Virus record (IMG/VR): IMGVR_UViG_3300019135_000009
Location: 95,777 to 159,776 of that record
From: a virus
Length of the DNA stretch: 64,000 bases
Strand: one strand, 5' to 3'
In this document: positions 7,075 to 15,293 of the stretch, piece after piece
Layout: each line of letters starts with the position of its first letter
Position numbering within the stretch: position 1 is the first letter of the stretch
Notes under the pieces: generated by a model
What the model was told of the DNA's origin: nothing
Seen by the model: only the letters and a program-made list of their open reading frames with translations
Databases searched by the model: none
Translations under genes and position numbers: made by a program

Positions 7075-7746
7075 ATGAAAAATAAAATTACAACAGGTGT
7101 ACTTGCTGTAGGGCTGGTAGTGTCAGTAGGCGGTTGGACTTTAGCACATGATGATGTAAATCGCCTTAAAAATGAAACGGAAGAACAAAAAAAGAATTTA
7201 GACAATAAAGAAGCCAAGATAGCCAACCTAGATGATGTTGTTAAAAACAAGGATAAAGAACTAAAAGAGAATAAAAAGGTTATCGCAAAAAAAGAATCAC
7301 AAATTAAAAATAAAGAAAAACTTTTAAAGAAGAAGAATAAAGAGATTAAGCAATTAAAAAACAAACTAAATAAAAAAGAACAGAAAAATTTTAATATCGA
7401 GAAGAAAGGAAGTGATGTGGGCGGTTATCACATTGGAAAATTTGAGATGACTTCCTATATTGCAATGTGTCAAGAAGGATGTACGGGGATCACAAGGACA
7501 GGAATAGATATTAAAAATCGTATTACCTATGAAGGGCGCAGAATTATAGCAACCGATCCAAATGTAATACCACTATGGTCTATTGTTAAAATTCACACAA
7601 AGTCAGGAAGCTTTACTGCTATAAGCCTTGATACAGGTGGAGGCATCAAAGGTAAAATAATTGATTTCTTAGTATCATCCGAGAATGAAGCCAGAATAAA
7701 TGGTAGACAGATGGTGGATATAGAGATTATTAGGAAGGGAAAGTGA
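7075..7746 (+). CDS. yorM: membrane-anchored 3D-domain protein (YorM-like)
   Basis: 223 residues from ATG 7075 (AGGAAGTG upstream). Residues 5-25 form an N-terminal signal or anchor segment (TTGVLAVGLVVSVGGW), 30-105 a lysine-rich coiled coil, and 120-220 a 3D domain with the conserved acids in IATDPNVIPLW and LDTGGGIKGKIIDFLV. Proteins of this fold act on cell-wall glycan or bind it; SPbeta YorM is of this type. It presumably sits outside the membrane, which is odd in a replication cluster and suggests a role in host envelope remodelling after induction. Confidence 0.7.
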   Translation: MKNKITTGVLAVGLVVSVGGWTLAHDDVNRLKNETEEQKKNLDNKEAKIANLDDVVKNKDKELKENKKVIAKKESQIKNKEKLLKKKNKEIKQLKNKLNKKEQKNFNIEKKGSDVGGYHIGKFEMTSYIAMCQEGCTGITRTGIDIKNRITYEGRRIIATDPNVIPLWSIVKIHTKSGSFTAISLDTGGGIKGKIIDFLVSSENEARINGRQMVDIEIIRKGK

Positions 7747-7749
7747 GAA

Positions 7750-8334
7750 ATGGAAATCTTCATTCTGGAAGGGTGCAGAGGAACTGGTAAAACATCTGTG
7801 GCAATTAAGTTGCGCCAAAGAACCCCAGAAACTACTTTAATAAACTTTACAGGATTTCATGATGATGGAGAGAGTGGTTTAAACAAAGTTAAGCATTACT
7901 ATGATTCGTGGATGAACGCGCTTTTTTCTCTAAGTAGTCATCAATCAAAATTTGTTTTCGACAGATTTTATTTTTCGGAAATGGTGTATTCTCACCTCTA
8001 TAAAGAATATTCCTTCAAGGATAATTACGAAAATTTAAATGACTTATTAGAAGACCTATCGGAAATGGGAGTGAAAATTCATATTATCCTATTGACCATT
8101 AATGATAAGGCCGAACTTTCATCTAGATTAATGAGAGATAAAGTTCCTTTCAACAAAGTGGATGACAGTGTTCAAGAGTCATTAAAGCAACAAGAAATTT
8201 ATAAAAAACTGTTTGATCAATTTTATTTTAAATACGGAAGTGAAAATTTGCAACTACATGAAATTGATACAAGCGGCAAAGAAAGTGATGAAGTTTTTAA
8301 TTTAATTATTGAAAATCTAAATAAAGGCCGTTAA
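7750..8334 (+). CDS. P-loop nucleoside/nucleotide kinase-like protein
   Basis: 194 residues. Walker A EGCRGTGKTSVA at residues 6-17; FVFDRFYFSEMVYSHLY (about 74-90) matches the DR[FY]xxS motif of thymidylate and deoxynucleoside kinases; LIDmotif-like IILLTINDKAELSSRL follows. SPbeta YorR occupies a comparable position. It probably phosphorylates a (deoxy)nucleoside or nucleotide for phage DNA synthesis; substrate unknown. It starts three bases after the YorM-like stop. Confidence 0.65.
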   Translation: MEIFILEGCRGTGKTSVAIKLRQRTPETTLINFTGFHDDGESGLNKVKHYYDSWMNALFSLSSHQSKFVFDRFYFSEMVYSHLYKEYSFKDNYENLNDLLEDLSEMGVKIHIILLTINDKAELSSRLMRDKVPFNKVDDSVQESLKQQEIYKKLFDQFYFKYGSENLQLHEIDTSGKESDEVFNLIIENLNKGR

Positions 8335-8349
8335 TCGGTCTTTATTTTT
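8320..8349 (+). terminator. intrinsic terminator overlapping the kinase stop codon
   Basis: AATAAAGGCCG (8320-8330), loop TTAAT, CGGTCTTTATT (8336-8346) with one G-U pair, then TTTA. The stop codon of the kinase gene lies in the loop region. Confidence 0.7.
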
Positions 8350-8352
8350 AGA

Positions 8353-8381
8353 TTGACCAAACTAATTAATAATGATATAAT
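8353..8381 (+). promoter_or_regulatory. repressor-element promoter of the helicase operon
   Basis: TTGACC (8353-8358), 17-base spacer with perfect element ACTAATTAATAATG (8361-8374), TATAAT (8376-8381). It drives the zinc protein, helicase and primase genes. Confidence 0.8.
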
Positions 8382-8410
8382 AATCATATAAAAATAAAAG
8401 GGGGATTGCT

Positions 8411-9001
8411 ATGGCTAAAATGACAAGAAAGTGTCAGCATTGTGGATTAGATGATACACATGTAGATGAAATGGAGTTTGAATATGTAGGGAAGAAAAAG
8501 CCGCAGAAGAAATATTATCACAAGCATTGTTGGGAAAAACATTTAAAAGAAAAAGAGTTTCGAGAAAAAGAGAGGAAAGAACTTGATAGGCTAGTTGAAA
8601 CAATAAAAAACATATACGGTTTAAAAAAGTTTCCAAATAACATTTACCCATATCTACAAGATTTAAGAAATGGAACAGAGTTTTTTGGAAAGCATGATTA
8701 TAAATATAAAGAAGGTTATTCTTACGATTTAATTGCAGAAACTTTCGAATACTGTTCCGAAACAATTGAAAATGCAAATAGAAAGAAGTCTTTTAGTGGA
8801 GCAACAAATGCAATTAGATATGGATTGACTATTGTGTGCAATAAGTTGTCAATTGTTGAAGAGCGAAGAAGACAAAAAGAAGAGCAGGAAAGACAGATTA
8901 GAAAACATTTTGAAAACATAAATGAAGAAGAGTATATCTTTGAAAATAGTTATAAAAAGCCTTCTAAACATACAGATATCACTGATTTTTTAGATGACTA
9001 G
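8411..9001 (+). CDS. zinc-binding protein upstream of the helicase (YorH position)
   Basis: 196 residues. The N-terminus has CQHCGLDD at 8-15 and a YYHKHCW segment near 36-42, which together can bind zinc. The rest is helical and very charged, with a coiled coil around 155-175. It ends 14 bases before the DnaB-like helicase. Position and size would suit a helicase loader or accessory factor, but this is inference from context. Confidence 0.6.
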   Translation: MAKMTRKCQHCGLDDTHVDEMEFEYVGKKKPQKKYYHKHCWEKHLKEKEFREKERKELDRLVETIKNIYGLKKFPNNIYPYLQDLRNGTEFFGKHDYKYKEGYSYDLIAETFEYCSETIENANRKKSFSGATNAIRYGLTIVCNKLSIVEERRRQKEEQERQIRKHFENINEEEYIFENSYKKPSKHTDITDFLDD

Positions 9002-9015
9002 GAGAGATGTTTTAG

Positions 9016-10548
9016 ATGGCAAAGGACAATACAAAAGAGTTAGTCAAAAGAGAAGTAAAAGAAATTCGTGAAAAGGCTTCAATCAATGAAGCATATTTTG
9101 TAGGGTTGTTATGGTCTGATCCGTTCAATAACTATAGTGAATATAGTGAATTAATCCATCAAAAAGAGTTTATTCATGATGTTTGGGGGTTTTATTTTGA
9201 GCTAGGGCGAAAGATGTTTGATGAAGGCATTAAACAATTCGATGATATTACTGTCCATACAAAAGTAAAAGAGTATAACATCATGGATGATTTTGAAAAG
9301 TTCGGGAAAATGACTACCATCGATGATGCAGTTGCAATAGTTCGTGGTAATCCTGCAAATATTTCTTATTACTTTGAAACTGTTAAGAAAAATTATGTAA
9401 TCAGAAAACTTTATGAGTTGTTTGGCGACAAAGTGCTAATCGACAAGGGAAAGTATAAATGGAAAGACATGAATAGAGAACAGCTTTCTATGTACTGGAA
9501 TGATAAGATTAACAAAATTAGCATGGATAATGTTAACAACAGATATGAAACAGAGAATTTATACATAGAAGCAGAAGAGTTTATTAGACGATTAGAACAA
9601 GACACCGCGGAGATGTTGCCTTTTTATAATAGCACTCTTATGAACAGTATAACGCAGGGAGTGGCTAGAGGGCATGTCTTAATGTTCGGTGGCTTTGGTA
9701 ATACAGGTAAATCATCGATTACCGCTGAAAAGTTTACAATGAGTTGTATTGATAACAATGAGAAGCTTCTAGTGGTCTTAAATGAAGAAGATGCACAGGC
9801 ATATAGACAAAAGATCGTTTTATCAATTCTTTTTCATGAGTATAAAACAGGAATAGATAGACGGCGTATGGTTAATGGGAAGCTTCAACAAAATGATAAA
9901 GATAAGATTCACAATGCATTTGCAAAAATGAAGGAACTGATTGATAAGGAAACAATCAAAATAATCTTCATGGAAAAATATGTAATTAGAGACCTCGAAA
10001 AAATAATTAGATTCTGGGCAAATAGAGGTTATATAAATCTTCTTATCGATACGCACAAAGTCTCCGATGATTCACATCATGACAAACGTTGGGAAACTTT
10101 TGTTGAAGATATGAAGACTATATACCGTATTACTCGTAAGAATGCTGGCGGTTGCAACCTTCGTACTCTTGTTACATTTCAGTTGGCTGACTATGCAATT
10201 AAGAATCGCTATTTAGACTTTGATGCAATTGGAGAAGGGAAAGCGGCGAAGAACGAAGCATCTGTTGTTATGATGTTTAGACCTATTTGGGCAGACGAAT
10301 ACAAAGGTGAAAAGAAGGAATTAAACTGCTATAGATTAAAGAAAAACCCTAAAGGAGATGGGTATCTTAAAGAGTTTTTCCAATTAGAAAAAGGGAAAAC
10401 ATATTACCTAGTCTTTACGCCTAAAAACAGATTCGGAGCTAATAATGATAATGGACAGCCTGTGTTGGTTATTGAACCAATATTTAATAGTAATCACTTT
10501 AAAGAGATTGGCTGGACGTTTGTACCAAACGAAAAAGCAGGAAGGTAG
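9016..10548 (+). CDS. yorI: DnaB-like replicative helicase (YorI-like)
   Basis: 510 residues. An N-terminal helical domain (20-110) is followed by a RecA-like ATPase: Walker A GGFGNTGKSS near 226-235, LVVLNEEDA (motif H1a-like) near 256, Walker B LLIDTHKV near 343-350, and a lysine/arginine-rich end near KKNPKGDG. This is the plan of DnaB/gp4-type helicases that unwind DNA 5' to 3' as a hexamer. Gene order (zinc protein, helicase, primase, RecJ) equals SPbeta yorH-I-J-K. Confidence 0.8.
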   Translation: MAKDNTKELVKREVKEIREKASINEAYFVGLLWSDPFNNYSEYSELIHQKEFIHDVWGFYFELGRKMFDEGIKQFDDITVHTKVKEYNIMDDFEKFGKMTTIDDAVAIVRGNPANISYYFETVKKNYVIRKLYELFGDKVLIDKGKYKWKDMNREQLSMYWNDKINKISMDNVNNRYETENLYIEAEEFIRRLEQDTAEMLPFYNSTLMNSITQGVARGHVLMFGGFGNTGKSSITAEKFTMSCIDNNEKLLVVLNEEDAQAYRQKIVLSILFHEYKTGIDRRRMVNGKLQQNDKDKIHNAFAKMKELIDKETIKIIFMEKYVIRDLEKIIRFWANRGYINLLIDTHKVSDDSHHDKRWETFVEDMKTIYRITRKNAGGCNLRTLVTFQLADYAIKNRYLDFDAIGEGKAAKNEASVVMMFRPIWADEYKGEKKELNCYRLKKNPKGDGYLKEFFQLEKGKTYYLVFTPKNRFGANNDNGQPVLVIEPIFNSNHFKEIGWTFVPNEKAGR

Positions 10549-10595
10549 TCTCTCTCAAGTTGATTATTTAGTTAGTAAAAGAGGTGGTAAGATGG

Positions 10596-11690
10596 ATGTC
10601 GGACTTGCAGGAAATCAAAGAAAGGATACTTAGAGAAGATAAGGTCGAAGATATTTACAGAGCAATGGGCTGTGAGTATATATCATACAGTGGAGGAAGA
10701 ATAGAAGCTCAATTGCCATCAAGGTATCATAGCAACAATAAGAGAGCGGTTCAGACCAAGCTTAATAAATGGCTTACCTCAGCTATCCGCAATAGACCAG
10801 ATTTTGAGAGCGGAAATATCGACTCTTCACCGGATATATTTTCTCTTGTATCTTATATTGTCAATGATAAACGTGGAGAAGATATCTTAAAGGACTTACA
10901 TAATGCAAAGACATTTATCTGCGAACATTTAGGATGGACAGAGTTTTTAAAAGGTGGATCGTTTAAAACAAAAAAAGATTATGTAGCACCTCTTAAAGCT
11001 ATTTTAAAAGATAAAAAAAGGGTTAAAGAAATTAAACCAAATCCTGTTCTTCCAGAAGAAGTCTTAAACGATTATTACTTTTATGATAAACCCCTACCTT
11101 ATAAAGGATGGATTGATGAGGGGATTTCATATAAAACTCAAGAAATGTATGGGATTGGTTTCGATCTTGATACAAAAAGAGTAATCATTCCAATGAGAAA
11201 TAGATTTGGACAATTGGTTGGTGTCAAAGGCAGAATAATGAAAGATGAGGATGATGATAGAAAATATCTCTATCTTTATCCGTATCAAAATCGTTATGAG
11301 TGGTTTAATTTTCATTACGCACTTCCCTATATACAGATGAACAAAAGAGTGTATATCTTTGAAGCGGAGAAGTCTAACATGAAAGCTTTTGACAATGGGA
11401 TATATAATACATTAGGTATTGGTGCATCTGAAATATCTCCAGAGCAGGCACAGATCGTAATGCAAATAGGGTTAGATATAGAGATAGTTCTATGCTACGA
11501 CAAAGGCATAACGGTTGATGAAATACGAAAAAATGCAAAGATGTTTGAAGGAAGAAGAGTGCTGGCGATGTTCGATACAAAAGGCCTTCTTGAAGAGAAA
11601 AATTCTCCTATTGACCAAGGTATTGAGACATGGAATAAGTTACTTGACAATTGTGTATTTGAAGTAAAAATACCTAAAAATAAATCTTAA
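10596..11690 (+). CDS. DnaG-like primase (YorJ position), zinc cysteines lost
   Basis: ATG 10596 is eight bases after GAGGTGG; an overlapping ATG at 10592 opens only a short frame. 364 residues. Residues 20-110 align in outline with the CHC2 primase domain (IEAQLPSRYHSNN...SSPDIFSLVSYIV), but the zinc ligands are absent. Residues 190-350 look like a TOPRIM domain: VYIFEAEKSNMKAF (conserved Glu), GIGASEIS, VLCYDKG and LAMFDTKG (acidic residues). It likely makes RNA primers with the helicase next door. Confidence 0.65.
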   Translation: MSDLQEIKERILREDKVEDIYRAMGCEYISYSGGRIEAQLPSRYHSNNKRAVQTKLNKWLTSAIRNRPDFESGNIDSSPDIFSLVSYIVNDKRGEDILKDLHNAKTFICEHLGWTEFLKGGSFKTKKDYVAPLKAILKDKKRVKEIKPNPVLPEEVLNDYYFYDKPLPYKGWIDEGISYKTQEMYGIGFDLDTKRVIIPMRNRFGQLVGVKGRIMKDEDDDRKYLYLYPYQNRYEWFNFHYALPYIQMNKRVYIFEAEKSNMKAFDNGIYNTLGIGASEISPEQAQIVMQIGLDIEIVLCYDKGITVDEIRKNAKMFEGRRVLAMFDTKGLLEEKNSPIDQGIETWNKLLDNCVFEVKIPKNKS

Positions 11691-11697
11691 AAACATA

Positions 11698-11726
11698 TTT
11701 ACAAAACTAATTAATAATGTTATATT
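11698..11726 (+). promoter_or_regulatory. repressor-element promoter before the MazE-like/RecJ genes
   Basis: TTTACA (11698-11703), 17-base spacer with perfect element (11706-11719), TATATT (11721-11726). It lies eight bases after the primase stop. Confidence 0.75.
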
Positions 11727-11772
11727 AGTTTTATGAGTTTTGTCATAGTTCAATTTTATCAGAGGTGATATA

Positions 11773-11832
11773 ATGATCGACATATCCGAAATACATATAA
11801 CTCCCGAAAGGGGAAAGATTCATATTTCATAA
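11773..11832 (+). CDS. possible 19-residue peptide between two repressor elements
   Basis: ATG 11773 follows AGAGGTGATATA, a good ribosome binding site. The frame MIDISEIHITPERGKIHIS ends with TAA 11830-11832, touching the second repressor element. It may be a leader peptide that keeps ribosomes on the transcript or a functional micropeptide. No homolog recognised. Confidence 0.45.
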   Translation: MIDISEIHITPERGKIHIS

Positions 11833-11854
11833 AACTAATTAATAATGATGTAAT
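11825..11854 (+). promoter_or_regulatory. second repressor-element promoter before the MazE-like gene
   Basis: TTTCAT (11825-11830), perfect element (11834-11847), TGTAAT (11849-11854), spacer 18. Weaker than the promoter at 11698 and 128 bases downstream of it. Confidence 0.6.
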
Positions 11855-11899
11855 AGTTGCATTTGCTTTTGGATATCATTCTGAAAGGGGAAATGAAAT

Positions 11900-12049
11900 A
11901 TGAAAAATATCGATAAATTAGAAATGGCTAAAGGATATGAAGAAATGGGGAAAATCAACTTAGAAATATCTGAGGAGTTTTTCTTTGCAGAAGAAGGTGT
12001 TATTTATTATGAATTGGATACAAAGAAAGCCTATAAGAAAGCCAAATAA
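11900..12049 (+). CDS. 49-residue peptide resembling the MazF-binding tail of MazE antitoxins
   Basis: ATG 11900 follows GAAAGGGGAAATG. Residues 11-31 (KGYEEMGKINLEISEEFFF...) carry the pattern GYxEMxKINLxISxExxFAE. From memory this is the pattern of the C-terminal toxin-binding segment of Bacillus EndoAI (GYMEMAKINLNISSEAHFAE) and is shared more loosely by staphylococcal MazE (GYSQMADLNLSLANEAF). The ribbon-helix-helix DNA-binding half of MazE is absent, and no MazF gene is visible nearby. A stand-alone neutraliser of host MazF is the obvious reading. The gene overlaps the RecJ start by 41 bases, so both are made together early. The family resemblance is strong by eye; the function is inference. 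Confidence 0.65.
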   Translation: MKNIDKLEMAKGYEEMGKINLEISEEFFFAEEGVIYYELDTKKAYKKAK

Positions 12050-13697
12050 TGATGACTCGATCCTAGAAAGGATTGCAAAAATCAGAGGCATCGAAGATTA
12101 TCAAAAATTTTTAAATCCTACAGAGGTGGAATTACACGATCCATACTCCATGAAAAATATCCAAGATGCAAGCAACCGTATCATAAAGGCAATCGATAAG
12201 AATGAAAGAATAATTGTTTCATATGATCCAGATGCGGATGGGTTGACAGCTACAACAATCATGTTGAGATATTTGAAAAATTACACCGATAATGTTGATT
12301 ACATATATGGTGAAAGAAGTGATGGACACGGCATTACAGAGATGATTAAAGTCAGTAGTCTTGATCCATCAAAAGATGCTGAGCGGATTGATCATAATAA
12401 GTTAAATACAGATAAGATTCGCAATGCGGACTTGCTGATTTTAATTGACTCATCTTCAAATGATGTAGAGACTTGTAAATTTATAAAAGAAAAATTAAAT
12501 ACAGATATTATAATCTTAGATCACCATGCTATTGAATGCAAGAATCCTTATGTGCTATTAGTTAATCCACAGCAGGATGGATGCGAATACCCTAACAAGT
12601 ATTTGAGTGGTGCGGGAGTAGTATTTAAAACTATTCAAGTAATGGAGGATACATTAAATCAGGTAGACGTTTGGCAGTACATTGATTTGGTGGCAGTTGG
12701 TCTCTATGCGGATGTTATGAGATTAGATATCTTAGAAAACAGATATTTAATCATGCAAGGATTAAGAAATATGAAGAATACTGGTCTTGTTCGCATTTTA
12801 AAAGGTGGAAAAGTGAACACGTACAAAATGAAAGGCGATGCAATTGGGTTCACCATTGCTCCAATGCTAAATGGAGCGGCACGTATGGATAACATCAAAT
12901 TAGCAATCGATATATTGTTAGAAGATGATGATAAGGTTTGTAAAAAAATTCGCCTACAAATGCACAAATTAAATCAGCATCGAAAAGAAAAGCAAAAAGA
13001 GATTACTGAGCAATACAAAAAGAACATTGACGACACCAAGAAGGTTCTTATTGTTACTGATGAACAATCAAGTAAAGGATTTAATGGTATTGTAGCTCAA
13101 CAGCTATCAGAAGAATACAAGCGCCCTGTGATTGTTGGGCGTATACACAACGGTAAGTTATCAGGAAGTTTTCGAAGCTATAACGGATTTAAGTTTAAGA
13201 GGTTTTTAAATCAATTTGATGGAGAGCTTGATGCTCTTGGACATGAAGGTGCAGGAGGTATTGAGATATCTCAAGATTTACTTCCTGATCTAGAGAAATA
13301 TATTGAAAAACATATGCCTTCTCTTGAAGATGTGAAGCCTACTGTATATTACGATCTGGATATCAGCGTAGATGAGGTTGATCAATATGTAAAAGAGTTG
13401 GACAAATTTAATCTGCTTACAGGGAATGGATTCCCTAAAGTGATTGTTCGAGTTAATGGTATATCGGTAGAAGAGCCGTCTTGTATTGGTGAGACAAGAG
13501 AGACAGTAAAAATAGGAACTTTAAATGATATGGAATTAATTAAATTTAGAGTTAACGAAGAATACGCGTCAGAACTAGGTTATTTTGACATGATTGATGT
13601 AGTAGGTCAACTAACAATGAACGAGTGGTTTAATTTTGCAACGAGAAAATTAGTAGCTATACCACAGGTGATATTACACGATTATGTGAAAAGTTGA
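12009..13697 (+). CDS. yorK: RecJ-like DHH single-strand DNA exonuclease (YorK-like)
   Basis: 562 residues from ATG 12009 (AAGGTG nine bases upstream); the ATG at 11985 lacks a site. DHH-family motifs are visible: VSYDPDADGLTAT (70-82), LLILIDSSS (142-150), ILDHH (169-173), LSGAGVVFK (199-207), and the DHHA1 motif LGHEGAGGIEI near 416-426. RecJ enzymes degrade ssDNA 5' to 3' in repair and recombination. SPbeta YorK is its counterpart. It overlaps the MazE-like frame, so translation is likely coupled. Confidence 0.85.
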   Translation: MNWIQRKPIRKPNNDDSILERIAKIRGIEDYQKFLNPTEVELHDPYSMKNIQDASNRIIKAIDKNERIIVSYDPDADGLTATTIMLRYLKNYTDNVDYIYGERSDGHGITEMIKVSSLDPSKDAERIDHNKLNTDKIRNADLLILIDSSSNDVETCKFIKEKLNTDIIILDHHAIECKNPYVLLVNPQQDGCEYPNKYLSGAGVVFKTIQVMEDTLNQVDVWQYIDLVAVGLYADVMRLDILENRYLIMQGLRNMKNTGLVRILKGGKVNTYKMKGDAIGFTIAPMLNGAARMDNIKLAIDILLEDDDKVCKKIRLQMHKLNQHRKEKQKEITEQYKKNIDDTKKVLIVTDEQSSKGFNGIVAQQLSEEYKRPVIVGRIHNGKLSGSFRSYNGFKFKRFLNQFDGELDALGHEGAGGIEISQDLLPDLEKYIEKHMPSLEDVKPTVYYDLDISVDEVDQYVKELDKFNLLTGNGFPKVIVRVNGISVEEPSCIGETRETVKIGTLNDMELIKFRVNEEYASELGYFDMIDVVGQLTMNEWFNFATRKLVAIPQVILHDYVKS

Positions 13698-13722
13698 GGT
13701 GAGAAATAATTCTCACCTTTTT
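13697..13722 (+). terminator. intrinsic terminator after recJ
   Basis: AGGTGAGAA (13697-13705), loop ATAA, TTCTCACCT (13710-13718), then a T-run. It starts at the stop codon. Confidence 0.8.
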
Positions 13723-13734
13723 CTTTTATATACA

Positions 13735-13763
13735 TTTACAAAACTAACTAATAATGTTATAAT
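13735..13763 (+). promoter_or_regulatory. repressor-element promoter of the HD-protein operon
   Basis: TTTACA (13735-13740), 17-base spacer with ACTAACTAATAATG (13743-13756, one change from consensus), TATAAT (13758-13763). Confidence 0.8.
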
Positions 13764-13793
13764 AATAATATCAAAAAGTTAAAGGGTGATGAC

Positions 13794-14504
13794 ATGGCAA
13801 AGGAAGCAAGGGTTGCTCAGTTAAAAAACGATTTAAAACAATTGAACTACAACAATGCCTTAAGAGCTTTGTATTGGATGATCGAGACAATGAATGCAAA
13901 CAACAATTATATGAGGCATGATGGAAGCCATTATTATTATCATTTAGTTGATACAGCTCAGGATTTATTGAATCATGGGATCAGGAATGAATCAATTATT
14001 ACAGCTTGTATACTTCATGATTCAATAGAAGATATTCCAGAGGTGGACTATTATTTAATTGAGGATCAATATGGGAAAGATGTTGCTCACTTAGTTTTGA
14101 GTGTCACAAAACAAGATGATATTGATTATAAAATTGAAGAAAATTTAAAAGACTATTTAAATAATATTTTAATATGCTTGGGAGCCTGCCTAATAAAAGC
14201 GGCGGACAGAAAGCATAATTTTAGCACATTGAATGAATCAAATAGGAAACATGAAATGAAACAGGTAAAGGAAACAGAGGAATTTTATATTCCTTTCTTT
14301 AAACAGGCTCGAAAGAAATATCCCGATTATTCTGCTTATTTTCATTCTGTGAAAACTTCGATTATGCCACATTTATTAAGAATTAAGAAAGCATATAAGG
14401 ATGAGGCAAAACTAAAAGAGAAAATTAAAGAGCTTGAACACAAATTAAATCAAGAGAGAATGAAAAGAAAGGCGTTAGAAAAGAAAGTTAAACGAGGTGG
14501 ATGA
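13794..14504 (+). CDS. HD-domain protein related to RelA/SpoT alarmone hydrolases
   Basis: 236 residues. HYYYHLVDTAQDLL (43-56), TACILHDSIEDI (71-82), YGKDVAHLVLSVTKQDD (91-107) and CLIKAADRKHNFSTLN (130-145) line up with the hydrolase domain of RelA/SpoT enzymes, including the H..HD..D metal residues and the ED pair after HD. There is no synthetase or regulatory domain, as in small alarmone hydrolases. Residues 205-236 are a basic coiled coil. It may remove (p)ppGpp during infection; nucleotide specificity cannot be told from sequence. Confidence 0.7.
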   Translation: MAKEARVAQLKNDLKQLNYNNALRALYWMIETMNANNNYMRHDGSHYYYHLVDTAQDLLNHGIRNESIITACILHDSIEDIPEVDYYLIEDQYGKDVAHLVLSVTKQDDIDYKIEENLKDYLNNILICLGACLIKAADRKHNFSTLNESNRKHEMKQVKETEEFYIPFFKQARKKYPDYSAYFHSVKTSIMPHLLRIKKAYKDEAKLKEKIKELEHKLNQERMKRKALEKKVKRGG

Positions 14505-14652
14505 GATTTTAGGCTATATTAAATACATTTTAGACACAGCGTGGTTCAACTTAGCTTGGTATAAATGGCATTTAGGAGCAGACATTAAAGTTTTTGAGAA
14601 TTGTAGTTGGAGAAATTATAAGGAAAATAAAGAATTAGGAGAGAGTCAATGA
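14497..14652 (+). CDS. small hypothetical protein, 51 aa
   Basis: A GTG at 14497 overlaps the HD-protein stop by eight bases, and the frame ends inside the next gene's start (TGA 14650-14652). The product is tryptophan-rich (AWFNLAWYKWHLG). No separate ribosome binding site is obvious, so translation would be coupled. An ATG at 14501 opens only three codons. Confidence 0.5.
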   Translation: MDEILGYIKYILDTAWFNLAWYKWHLGADIKVFENCSWRNYKENKELGESQ

Positions 14653-14909
14653 AAGATGTTTTACTTACACATGGCAGTATTGTAAAGGCTTATCCACCGC
14701 ACGATGATGAAAAGATTGAAATGTATATCATAATTGGTGTAAGACAGGTGAACCCAAATACCATGAATCGCTGGGACTATGTTTGCGTACCCTTTAGCGA
14801 GGGATATCGATTAGACTATAGTAAGTATAGCAAGGATTGGGAGTCAAACATTACATATTTTAACCATACAGATATCGAAGAAATTATTAAAAAAGCAAAG
14901 CATTATTAA
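14649..14909 (+). CDS. DUF4176-like protein
   Basis: 86 residues with the family pattern GSIV...MYIIIG...WDYVCVPFSEG...YFNHTDIEEII. DUF4176 proteins occur in Firmicutes, often near LXG toxin loci and in mobile DNA; their role is unclear. ATG start with AGGAGAG upstream and a four-base overlap with the previous frame. Confidence 0.6.
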   Translation: MKDVLLTHGSIVKAYPPHDDEKIEMYIIIGVRQVNPNTMNRWDYVCVPFSEGYRLDYSKYSKDWESNITYFNHTDIEEIIKKAKHY

Positions 14910-14972
14910 AGATGATAGATCGTCTGAAAGCTGGATGTATAAAACCATTCTTTTATTAAGGAGTGAACATAA

Positions 14973-15293
14973 ATGAAAAGAATTATCAGCCAAATAAAAG
15001 AAAGAATAGACATACATAATCAACGATCAAACCACAAAATAAGGATTGAAATATTAAAATGGTTTATAGAAGAGCTAGAAAATAAACTAAACACATTATT
15101 AGAAGAAATGGATAACCATCTTAAGATTTTGAGAGAGCATAGAGTAAATCAAATAGAAGATCGAGTCACTTTAAGTTTACACCTAGAAGAACATAAGAAT
15201 TTAAATATAGAATTTAGAGAGACTGTTTCTCTAAGAAATTCTATAAAAGATGAACTAAAGCAATTAAGGAGGAGTTATTATGAGTTATGGTAG
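14973..15293 (+). CDS. coiled-coil hypothetical protein, 106 aa
   Basis: Nearly all helical and highly charged (repeated leucine/isoleucine heptads from about 25 to 100). AAGGAGTG ribosome binding site. Its 3' end overlaps the next gene by 14 bases. No function recognised. Confidence 0.6.
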   Translation: MKRIISQIKERIDIHNQRSNHKIRIEILKWFIEELENKLNTLLEEMDNHLKILREHRVNQIEDRVTLSLHLEEHKNLNIEFRETVSLRNSIKDELKQLRRSYYELW

